From positions 1 through 14,185 of the forward strand of contig JADHLR010000027.1 of assembly GCA_016780525.1 (NCBI GenBank): DNA of 14,185 nt, read 5' to 3'. The DNA comes from Candidatus Puniceispirillum sp. GTDB lineage: Bacteria; Pseudomonadota; Alphaproteobacteria; Puniceispirillales; Puniceispirillaceae. Below are positions 1 through 5,750 of this stretch, in pieces (the stretch's first letter is position 1; the number at the start of each line of letters is the position of its first letter). The notes below the pieces were generated by a model that had not been told where the DNA came from, ran no database searches, and worked only from the letters and a program-made list of their open reading frames with translations. The position numbers were made by a program, and so were the translations under genes.

Positions 1-25
1 AGTCAAAATTTAACCGCTGCGCCAT
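1..25 (-). CDS. hisD: probable start of hisD (histidinol dehydrogenase), cut by window edge
   Basis: The reverse strand from position 25 reads ATG and encodes MAQRLNFD before the window ends. An AAAGAG Shine-Dalgarno-like stretch lies just upstream of the ATG. Short N-termini of the form M-x-x-R-L are common in alphaproteobacterial histidinol dehydrogenases. In this class the order murA - DUF2948 - hisD is a familiar arrangement, so context supports the call. Only eight codons are visible, so the product name rests on gene order rather than on any catalytic motif. A competing ATG at 44 runs into a stop after 13 codons. Confidence 0.4.
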
Positions 26-65
26 ACTCTTTATCGCACTTCATTTGTGATTTGGCAGTCCGGCA

Positions 66-539
66 TTATATGTCGTGCCGGGGCTGCAGATTAGTTGGCC
101 GACCATCGTCAAGATCACCAAGCGCCAAATTGATCTGTTCGGTGATCAGCCGTAATGACGGGCCACCAGAAAAGCTGAATTCCATGACACACCCGTCGTC
201 CTGTTGTGACACAGCCACAGGCTTTAGGGCAAGAATGTTGAAAAAGGCAGTGCGCCAATCTGTCGGCCAGTGCCGCTTTTGCACATCGACAACATGGTTG
301 ATACGCAGACCGCACAAGGCCCGTTCATGCACCGCACCACCGCTACTGGCATTCACATCTGAAAGTGCCGGCCGCTCCCAGCAAAACCGGTTGGCAACGA
401 TCAGGAAACAGGCATTTTGCGCGTCAAAATACATATCAGACCCGGCAATGATGGCATCCTGAAGCAACGCCGAAACCACCTCGATATCAGCCTCATCCTG
501 CGCCACCAAACGCAATATTTCCGGTTGCTCTTGCTGCAT
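66..539 (-). CDS. DUF2948 family protein
   Basis: This 157-residue soluble protein matches the DUF2948 family, whose members are about 150 residues long and typically sit next to murA in alphaproteobacteria. Its biochemical role is unknown. Recognisable features are the N-terminal LRLVAQDEADIEVVSALLQDAI, split here by its acidic turn, the FLIVANRFCWE segment, a GLRINHVVDVQKR strand, and a late helix rich in INLALGDL. I chose the ATG at 539 because it lies two bases after the murA stop codon (542-544), typical of translational coupling. An in-frame ATG at 575 would overlap the end of murA by 34 bases. No signal peptide or membrane segment is seen. It is probably co-transcribed with murA. Confidence 0.82.
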   Translation of the reverse strand: MQQEQPEILRLVAQDEADIEVVSALLQDAIIAGSDMYFDAQNACFLIVANRFCWERPALSDVNASSGGAVHERALCGLRINHVVDVQKRHWPTDWRTAFFNILALKPVAVSQQDDGCVMEFSFSGGPSLRLITEQINLALGDLDDGRPTNLQPRHDI

Positions 540-541
540 CT

Positions 542-1795
542 CTAGGCCTTGACCCGGCGCAGTTGCGCGCCGCAATTTCCCAATTTGGTTTCAAGATCAC
601 TATACCCACGTTCAAGATGATAAATACGGCTTATTGTCGATGTGCCAGCCGTCGCCAATGCCGCCAAAACCAGTGATACTGACGCCCGTAAATCAGTTGC
701 CATAACCGGCGCCGGGGTCAGATTCTTGCGCCCCCTGACCAAGGCTGTTCCACCATTTACCCGAATGTCAGCCCCCATACGCAGCAATTCGGGAACATGC
801 ATAAACCGGTTTTCAAAAATCGTTTCTGAAATCTGCGACGACCCATCGGCGATACACATCATCGCCATGAATTGCGCCTGCAAATCGGTGGGAAAGCCGG
901 GAAATGGGTCAGTTGTGATATCAGCCGCCACTGGACGCCCGTTACCGGTGACCCGGATCATACCGGCAGCGCTGTCAATGGTCGCGCCGGTATCGCGCAA
1001 TACAGCCAGTAGCGCGTCAAGATGCCGGTCATGCGCCCCATGCAAGGTCAGATCACCATCGGTTATCGCCGCGGCAATGGCAAATGTGCCAGCCTCAATA
1101 CGGTCCGCCACAACCTGATGGGTGGCCGCATGCAAATCATCAACACCCTGCACCCGTATGGTGTCGCTGCCATGCCCCTCGATCCTGGCCCCCATGGCAT
1201 TCAGGCAGTCGCCCAGATCGGTGATTTCAGGTTCACGCGCAGCATTGACAATTTCTGTTTCGCCGCGTGCCAGCACCGCCGCCATCAGCGCATTTTCAGT
1301 ACCGCCAACCGACACCATCGGAAATAAAATACGGTCTCCCTGCAAGCCTTTGCGTGCGCGCGCCTGAATATAGCCATCGGCAAGCTCTACCACGGCACCA
1401 AGTGCCTGCATTGCGCGGATGTGCAAATCTACCGGACGGGTGCCAATGGCACAGCCCCCCGGAAGCGATACGCGCGCCTCGCCATATCGTGCCAATAATG
1501 GCCCTAACACCAACACCGAGGCGCGCATTTTCGACACCAGCTCATAGGGTGCATCAAAATTTGTCGCACCGCCCGACATGGTGACATGCTCGCCATCGCG
1601 CACAACCGCAACGCCCAGATGACTCAACAGGCTTTCCATGGACAAGGTATCAGCAAGTCGCGGCACATTGCCGAGGCTGAGGCGATCGGTCGCCAACAGC
1701 CCGGCTGCCAAAACCGGCAGGGCGGCATTTTTGGCACCGCTAATCTGGATATCCCCCCGTAGCGCAACACCACCTTTTATTTCGAGGTTATCCAT
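542..1795 (-). CDS. murA: UDP-N-acetylglucosamine 1-carboxyvinyltransferase MurA
   Basis: MurA transfers enolpyruvate from PEP to UDP-GlcNAc, the first committed step of peptidoglycan precursor synthesis in the cytoplasm. With the ATG at 1795 the protein is 417 residues, the usual length. ISGAKNAALP places the PEP-binding Lys and Asn at 22 and 23. PGGCAIGTRPVDLH places the catalytic, fosfomycin-target cysteine at 115, the same number as in E. coli. GFPTDLQAQFM carries the conserved catalytic Asp, and DLRASVSLVLA carries the late conserved Arg. The in-frame ATG at 1852 would add 19 residues that the family lacks, so the shorter start is preferred. A purine-rich GAGAG stretch precedes it. Cys115 is present, so intrinsic fosfomycin resistance by Cys-to-Asp substitution is not expected. 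The gene sits in a minus-strand cluster with a small protein upstream and DUF2948 downstream. Confidence 0.97.
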   Translation of the reverse strand: MDNLEIKGGVALRGDIQISGAKNAALPVLAAGLLATDRLSLGNVPRLADTLSMESLLSHLGVAVVRDGEHVTMSGGATNFDAPYELVSKMRASVLVLGPLLARYGEARVSLPGGCAIGTRPVDLHIRAMQALGAVVELADGYIQARARKGLQGDRILFPMVSVGGTENALMAAVLARGETEIVNAAREPEITDLGDCLNAMGARIEGHGSDTIRVQGVDDLHAATHQVVADRIEAGTFAIAAAITDGDLTLHGAHDRHLDALLAVLRDTGATIDSAAGMIRVTGNGRPVAADITTDPFPGFPTDLQAQFMAMMCIADGSSQISETIFENRFMHVPELLRMGADIRVNGGTALVRGRKNLTPAPVMATDLRASVSLVLAALATAGTSTISRIYHLERGYSDLETKLGNCGAQLRRVKA

Positions 1796-1826
1796 CAGCT
1801 CTGCGCTCTCTTTCTCACCCACATAA

Positions 1827-2066
1827 TCATTGTTTGTTCTGATCACTGTCATCGGTTTGTGTCATATCACTGTCAACAGCCGGTGCCGCAGATGGTACCG
1901 CCGTCATTGGCATCTCAGCGGCATCAGCTGTATCGCTGTTTGCGCGTGCCCGCAGCTGTGCCTTGCGGCGATGTAAATTATCACGCAATGCTTGTGCCAA
2001 ACGGTCATCTGCCTGCTGTTTGGCGGTTGTCGCTGGTTTGGTATGTGACGGTTGACGAGACCCCAT
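1827..2066 (-). CDS. small conserved hypothetical protein upstream of murA
   Basis: This 79-residue protein has two parts. Residues about 15-45 form a basic, helical stretch containing RLAQALRDNLHRRKAQLRAR. The remainder is a low-complexity, Ala/Asp/Thr-rich acidic tail ending in DQNKQ. Short proteins with an LRxNLxRRKAQxRAR signature are common next to murA in alphaproteobacteria, from family knowledge; no function is established. The ATG at 2066 is supported by AAGGA six bases upstream. The stop lies 31 bases before the chosen murA start, so the two are probably one transcript and this gene is the first of the cluster. It has no signal peptide or membrane segment. The basic helix could bind nucleic acid, but that is speculation. 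Confidence 0.7.
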   Translation of the reverse strand: MGSRQPSHTKPATTAKQQADDRLAQALRDNLHRRKAQLRARANSDTADAAEMPMTAVPSAAPAVDSDMTQTDDSDQNKQ

Positions 2067-2126
2067 AACGATCCTTGCGGTGTTGCATCTTTCGAAGTTA
2101 ATGACGTTAAACTATTTGCATAATTG

Positions 2127-2139
2127 TTGTGCTGCACAA
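2127..2139. promoter_or_regulatory. perfect 13-bp palindrome, candidate operator
   Basis: TTGTGCTGCACAA is a perfect dyad (six base pairs about a central T) in the spacer between the murA cluster (minus) and the VTT/flavoprotein operon (plus). It is overlapped by an imperfect direct repeat, AATTGTTGTG at 2122-2131 and AATTGTCGTG at 2138-2147. It could be an operator for a dimeric regulator acting on either divergent unit. For the plus-strand operon, an extended -10-like TGGTATAGG lies at 2199-2207. No regulator can be named. Confidence 0.35.
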
Positions 2140-2225
2140 TTGTCGTGACTTTTTTATGGCGCATCGGCCGGTTCTTCACAATGACCAATTTGCTTTTTTG
2201 GTATAGGCTGATTTATCCGCAAAAT

Positions 2226-2249
2226 CCAGCCCATCAACCAGCCCATCAA
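2226..2249. repeat. 12-bp perfect tandem duplication in a gene leader
   Basis: CCAGCCCATCAA occurs twice, head to tail (2226-2237 and 2238-2249), directly before the AGGAA ribosome-binding site (2251-2255) of the VTT-domain gene. It lies in the untranslated leader if the ATG at 2265 is the real start. It does not alter the spacing of the ribosome-binding site to the start codon. Confidence 0.85.
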
Positions 2250-2264
2250 CAGGAACGCGATCAC

Positions 2265-2993
2265 ATGGAACCAGCTTCGATCATACGCAAATGGGGACTG
2301 CCGGTTGCCTTGCTGTGTGGGCTTGTCGGGTTTTTTGCATCCGGCCTGCATGATCTGGTGAGCTGGCAAACAGTGACGCTGCATTACGCCGAAATCAATC
2401 ACTTCACACAGCAGAACTGGCTGGCAAGCTATGCCGGGTTCGCGGTGTTATATATCGCCGTCGTGGCATTTTCATTGCCGATTGCCAGCCTGCTGACACT
2501 GGCGGCTGGCGCGCTAATTGGCTGGCCGGCGATTGGCTTGATTGTGCTGGCAGCGACGGCCGGTGCCAGCCTTGTCTTTATCGCCGCACGCGGCCTGTTT
2601 CGCGATCTGTTGCGCGCCCGCGCCGGCGCATTTTTTGCCACTATTGAATCGGGCTTTACCAACAACGCCTTCAGCTTTTTATTGTTTTTGCGGCTGATGC
2701 CAGTGGCGCCCTTTTGGGCGGTCAATATTCTGCCCGCTTTTACCCGCATGACATTACCGCAATTCATTGCTGCCACAGCCATCGGCATTATCCCGGGAAC
2801 GTCGGTATATGTGGCTGTTGGGCGCGGCTTTGACCATGTGCTTGCGCGTGGTGAAACGCCTGATCTGGCAGCATTAGGCGCCCCGCAAATCTGGCTGCCG
2901 CTGGCCGGGCTGGCGGTGTTGGCATTAATGCCCATTTTATACCGGCATGTCACATCCACCCGCAGCAAGGATCAACCGAATGACCCATCATGA
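2265..2993 (+). CDS. TVP38/TMEM64 (VTT domain) family membrane protein
   Basis: This 242-residue inner-membrane protein belongs to the VTT/DedA-like superfamily, whose bacterial members include YdjX/YdjZ and are linked to lipid scrambling or transport; the substrate here is unknown. A first transmembrane helix spans about residues 9-27. Further hydrophobic stretches follow: ASYAGFAVLYIAVVAFSLP, LLTLAAGALIGWPAIG, and a C-terminal IWLPLAGLAVLALMPILY. The hallmark FLRLMPVAPFWAVNILPAF and GIIPGTSVYVAVGRG segments are the conserved re-entrant VTT motifs. The ATG at 2265 is preferred because AGGAA lies nine bases upstream; the in-frame start at 2124 would add 47 residues with no ribosome-binding site. 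The last 14 bases overlap the flavoprotein start, indicating one operon. Related proteins are sometimes fused to such a flavoprotein. Confidence 0.9.
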   Translation: MEPASIIRKWGLPVALLCGLVGFFASGLHDLVSWQTVTLHYAEINHFTQQNWLASYAGFAVLYIAVVAFSLPIASLLTLAAGALIGWPAIGLIVLAATAGASLVFIAARGLFRDLLRARAGAFFATIESGFTNNAFSFLLFLRLMPVAPFWAVNILPAFTRMTLPQFIAATAIGIIPGTSVYVAVGRGFDHVLARGETPDLAALGAPQIWLPLAGLAVLALMPILYRHVTSTRSKDQPNDPS

Positions 2994-4440
2994 CTGTGAC
3001 ATTTGCATTATCGGCGGCGGGTCTGGCGGGCTGAGTCTGGCCGCCGGGGCGGCGCAATTGGGGGCGAAAATTGTGCTGTTTGAGGCGTCGAAAATGGGCG
3101 GCGATTGTCTGAACAGCGGCTGCGTGCCCTCAAAAGCCCTGCTGGCGGCAGCGAAAGCGGCGCATTATGCCAAAGGCGCGGCCAGCATGGGGATTTATGG
3201 CAGCGCGCCAAAAATTGATTTTGCCGCGGTCAAAGCGCATCTGGCGGCGGTGATCGACGGTATCGCGCCACATGATTCAGTCGAACGATTTGAATCATTG
3301 GGGGTGACAGTCATCAGTGAACATGCCAGCTTTACCGGGCGGCGCGAAGTAGCCTCAAAAAACCACACTGTCAGGGCGAAATATTTTGTCATTGCGACCG
3401 GATCACAACCGGCCATACCGCCGATTGACGGGTTGGCGGACACTGATTTTTATACCAATGAAACGATTTTTGCTGATCCGAACAAGCCCGGTCATCTGAT
3501 GATTATCGGCGGTGGGCCGATTGGCATCGAAATGGCACAGGCGCATGTCAGGCTTGGCGTTCAGGTAACCGTGGTAGAGGCATTATCGATCATGGCACGT
3601 GATGATGCCGATCTCGTCGCCAGACTCAAAGCCCGGCTGCAGGCCGACGGCGTGCGCTTTATTGAAGGCATCGGCGTCAGCAAAGTGCGCCACATACAGG
3701 GTCGCCAAATACAAGGTCGCCAGACACAAGGTCGTGAGGCACAAAACAATATCCGGCTGATACTTGGCGATGGCACCTGCCTTATGGCGAGTCATCTGCT
3801 GGTGGCCACAGGTCGCAGAGCCGTTACCGACGGCATGAATCTGCACGCCGCCGGGGTGGATGTTGGCAAAGCCGGCATCGTCACAGATCGCCGGTTGCGC
3901 ACCAGCAACAAACGGATATTTGCCATTGGCGATGTCACTGGACGCCAGCAATTTACCCATGTGGCCGCCTATCATGCCGGTATTTGCCTGCGTAACATAT
4001 TATTCAAATTACCGGCAAAAATTGACGATTCATCGGTGCCATGGGTGACCTATTGCGACCCGGAACTGGCGCATGTCGGGCTGACATATGACGATGCGGT
4101 TGCATCTTGGGGGGCAGATAATGTAACCGTGACAAGCTGGGATCTGGCAGATAATGACCGCGCCCGTGCCGAGCTGCATAGCACCGGCATGGTCAAGGCA
4201 ACAATCCATAAAAACGGGCAGATTTTAGGCGCCTCGATTCTGGCACCAGCCGCAGGCGAAATGATCCAGCCATGGATTTTGGCCATCGCCAATCGCCGGA
4301 AAATTAACAGCCTGGCAACAATGATTGCGCCCTACCCAACCTATGGCGAGGCCAGCAAACGTGCCGCCGGCAATTTTTTCACCGGCAAATTATTCAGCCC
4401 GCGCACACAAAAGCTGGTGCGCTTCCTCCTGAAATTCTGA
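2980..4440 (+). CDS. mercuric-reductase-like FAD-dependent pyridine nucleotide-disulfide oxidoreductase
   Basis: This 486-residue cytoplasmic flavoprotein is of class I (lipoamide dehydrogenase/mercuric reductase) type. The FAD-binding Rossmann motif IIGGGSGG is at about 10-17. The redox-active pair is in GGDCLNSGCVPSKAL (Cys43, Cys48). MIIGGGPIGIEMA is the NAD(P)H site, IFAIGDVTG the second FAD motif, and VTYCDPELAHVGLT opens the dimerisation domain. The C-terminus ends in RFLLKF without the vicinal cysteines that mercuric reductases use to bind Hg(II), and no N-terminal heavy-metal domain is present, so Hg reduction is unlikely. IAPYPTYGE replaces the His-x4-Glu catalytic pair of lipoamide dehydrogenase with Tyr. 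The ATG at 2980 has AAGGA eight bases upstream and overlaps the VTT gene. Residues 240-254 are a tandem repeat insertion (see 3697-3741). The substrate is unknown. Confidence 0.92.
   Translation: MTHHDCDICIIGGGSGGLSLAAGAAQLGAKIVLFEASKMGGDCLNSGCVPSKALLAAAKAAHYAKGAASMGIYGSAPKIDFAAVKAHLAAVIDGIAPHDSVERFESLGVTVISEHASFTGRREVASKNHTVRAKYFVIATGSQPAIPPIDGLADTDFYTNETIFADPNKPGHLMIIGGGPIGIEMAQAHVRLGVQVTVVEALSIMARDDADLVARLKARLQADGVRFIEGIGVSKVRHIQGRQIQGRQTQGREAQNNIRLILGDGTCLMASHLLVATGRRAVTDGMNLHAAGVDVGKAGIVTDRRLRTSNKRIFAIGDVTGRQQFTHVAAYHAGICLRNILFKLPAKIDDSSVPWVTYCDPELAHVGLTYDDAVASWGADNVTVTSWDLADNDRARAELHSTGMVKATIHKNGQILGASILAPAAGEMIQPWILAIANRRKINSLATMIAPYPTYGEASKRAAGNFFTGKLFSPRTQKLVRFLLKF
3697..3741 (+). 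repeat. in-frame 15-bp tandem repeat, three units
   Basis: Three 15-base units (3697-3711, 3712-3726, 3727-3741) encode QGRQI, QGRQT and QGREA, followed by one more CAA codon. They lie in a surface-exposed stretch of the flavoprotein's NAD(P)-binding domain, where the family normally has a short loop. The units differ by a few bases, so the expansion is not brand new. Confidence 0.85.
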
Positions 4441-4466
4441 CACGCAGCCTGCGCATGGATTTGATC

Positions 4467-4495
4467 TTGTCAAATTTCGGCAAGACTGCTAGTAA
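4467..4495 (+). promoter_or_regulatory. candidate sigma-70-type promoter for tRNA-Thr
   Basis: TTGTCA (4467-4472) and TAGTAA (4490-4495) are separated by 17 bases, the preferred spacing for a housekeeping promoter. Transcription would begin near 4502, about 65 bases before the mature tRNA. No better pair was found in the 128-base gap after the flavoprotein gene. The match is modest and unproven. Confidence 0.35.
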
Positions 4496-4506
4496 CAGCG
4501 CAGATT

Positions 4507-4558
4507 TTTTGCGGCAGCCTGCACCAAAATTTGTCCGGCATGGCGTCACGCCGCAAAA
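4507..4558 (+). repeat. 9-bp perfect inverted repeat upstream of the tRNA gene
   Basis: TTTTGCGGC (4507-4515) is matched by GCCGCAAAA (4550-4558) across a 34-base spacer. If transcribed with the tRNA, it would form a stem in the 5' precursor that ends ten bases before the mature tRNA. It has no following T-run on either strand, so it is not a standard intrinsic terminator. It might be a processing or folding element. Confidence 0.5.
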
Positions 4559-4568
4559 CCAATTTAAT

Positions 4569-4644
4569 GCTGCCATAGCTCCAGCGGTAGAGCGCACCCT
4601 TGGTAAGGGTGAGGTCGCGTGTTCGAATCACGCTGGCAGCACCA
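4569..4644 (+). tRNA. tRNA-Thr (anticodon GGT)
   Basis: The full cloverleaf is visible. The acceptor stem GCTGCCA (4569-4575) pairs with TGGCAGC (4634-4640), followed by discriminator A and an encoded CCA (4642-4644). The D arm is GCTC/GAGC. The anticodon stem CACCC/GGGTG encloses TTGGTAA with anticodon GGT at 4602-4604, which reads ACC and ACU threonine codons. The T stem GCGTG/CACGC encloses TTCGAAT. All stems are perfectly paired. A T6 tract (4645-4650) follows directly and may help end transcription. Confidence 0.97.
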
Positions 4645-4719
4645 TTTTTTCCCCATGCTAAACATGCGAAACTGATGCCGCCGATAATGCACAGGAACGC
4701 GTCATCCGGTAGCACGAGT

Positions 4720-4977
4720 CTATTGCCGGTGCAGGCCGCCCGCCTTGTCTGGCTCATCGCGGGTGAGTCTGGCCACCAACCGGCGGGTGAGCGGTGCCAC
4801 AACCAAAATTGTCGGAAAGGCGACGATCCAGCTTTTATACCAGGCCGCCAGCCATAAGGCGGCAAACCCATCGTCTAACCCCGCCGCGTTCAGCGTTGCC
4901 ACCCCCGACACCACACAGGACATGATGATCGACAAACAAAAACTGAACAATAATGGGGCAAATTTAGCCGGTATCAT
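4720..4977 (-). CDS. DUF2798 family small membrane protein
   Basis: This 85-residue integral membrane protein matches DUF2798, a family of about 75-90 residues with two transmembrane helices and no known function. Helix one is roughly APLLFSFCLSIIMSCVVSGV (7-26). Helix two is around WIVAFPTILVVAPLTRRL. Between them lies the characteristic GLDDGFAALWLAAWYKSW. The family hallmarks S-x-x-M-S-x-x-V-S-G and AFPxxLxVAPLxRRLV are both present. The ATG at 4977 is preceded by AGGGGATC, a good ribosome-binding site. It is the last gene of the clpB-side minus-strand group, 66 bases after the preceding gene. The tRNA gene on the other strand lies beyond its stop. Confidence 0.85.
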   Translation of the reverse strand: MIPAKFAPLLFSFCLSIIMSCVVSGVATLNAAGLDDGFAALWLAAWYKSWIVAFPTILVVAPLTRRLVARLTRDEPDKAGGLHRQ

Positions 4978-5043
4978 TGTGACGATCCCCTGATCTTAAA
5001 ATGATTATGATCTTGAAATGATTTGCAACTGGCGACACGGCTG

Positions 5044-5712
5044 TTATGCCGGCCAGATCTTCTGGCCCCAGCGCCGCGCCAGTTGCAGATCATCCCCGAG
5101 CGCGTTCAGATAGGCCAGATCAAGCGGCGTCACCGGCGCTTCAGCCGACCCGGGCCGGCACCCACCAGATGCCATTTCGAACAGCATCATATGCCGCGGC
5201 GCCCCCATGACATTGGTAAATTTATGACAGGCAATGGCGCCATCCTGCGCGACAAAATCCGGCGCCAGATGTTGCGCAGCGATGCTGCCAATTCTTTCGT
5301 CATGTTGCGGTGCTTCGATCGAGAGCAGATCTATATAAGGCCCATCAATCTGACCATTAATCTGCGATTCCGGGATGTTATCAGTCGCAAAACTTGACCA
5401 TTCATGCGCCAAAATGGCGGCTGACGGGTTTTGGCGCAGCCCCATCATGGCGCGGGTATTTTCGGTTTGCGTCAGTTTGAGCTGGGCCGGGCTTGGGTCT
5501 AAAAACACCTTTGTTGAATCGCCGCCAAACATGCCGATATAGCGGTATAGACCGGCGGCGTCATGGCTGGCCGGGGCCTCATAATGCGCCGCCCAGCGAT
5601 AGCCGGGCCGGGCCAGTTTTTCCGGGATATGTTCATCATGGAACCAGCTGAGATAATGATCGCGATCAGCCGCCGCGATATCATAATTTAATAGCCACAC
5701 GCTGGCCGCCAT
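5044..5712 (-). CDS. EthD-like dimeric alpha/beta-barrel protein, function unknown
   Basis: This 222-residue soluble protein has no catalytic motif I can name. Its N-terminal half has the pattern WLLNYDIAAADRDHYLSWFH followed by DEHIPEKLARPGY. The combination WFHDEHxPE resembles the ferredoxin-like, dimeric alpha/beta-barrel (EthD-like) families, where a conserved His or Glu often lines the barrel. The second half, with GPYIDLLSIEAP and PRHMMLFEMASG, may be a second copy of the same fold, which would make a two-domain barrel. It starts 38 bases after the clpB stop and has a strong AGGAGGGG ribosome-binding site, so it may share the clpB transcript. No signal peptide or membrane segment is seen. 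The fold assignment is inference from pattern only. Confidence 0.6.
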   Translation of the reverse strand: MAASVWLLNYDIAAADRDHYLSWFHDEHIPEKLARPGYRWAAHYEAPASHDAAGLYRYIGMFGGDSTKVFLDPSPAQLKLTQTENTRAMMGLRQNPSAAILAHEWSSFATDNIPESQINGQIDGPYIDLLSIEAPQHDERIGSIAAQHLAPDFVAQDGAIACHKFTNVMGAPRHMMLFEMASGGCRPGSAEAPVTPLDLAYLNALGDDLQLARRWGQKIWPA

Positions 5713-5750
5713 ATCTATCCCCTCCTGAAAAATCGGTTTCGCTGATGCTG

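Noticed and set aside
2097..2110. GTTAA-TGAC-GTTAA direct repeat as a CtrA binding site
   Set aside because: The TTAA halves are separated by five bases, whereas the CtrA site needs seven.
2980..4440. merA mercury-resistance gene
   Set aside because: The C-terminal vicinal cysteines and heavy-metal domain are missing, and no other mer genes are present.
4455..4661. 68-codon open frame on the plus strand
   Set aside because: It runs through the complete tRNA-Thr gene and its upstream region and has no protein-like pattern.
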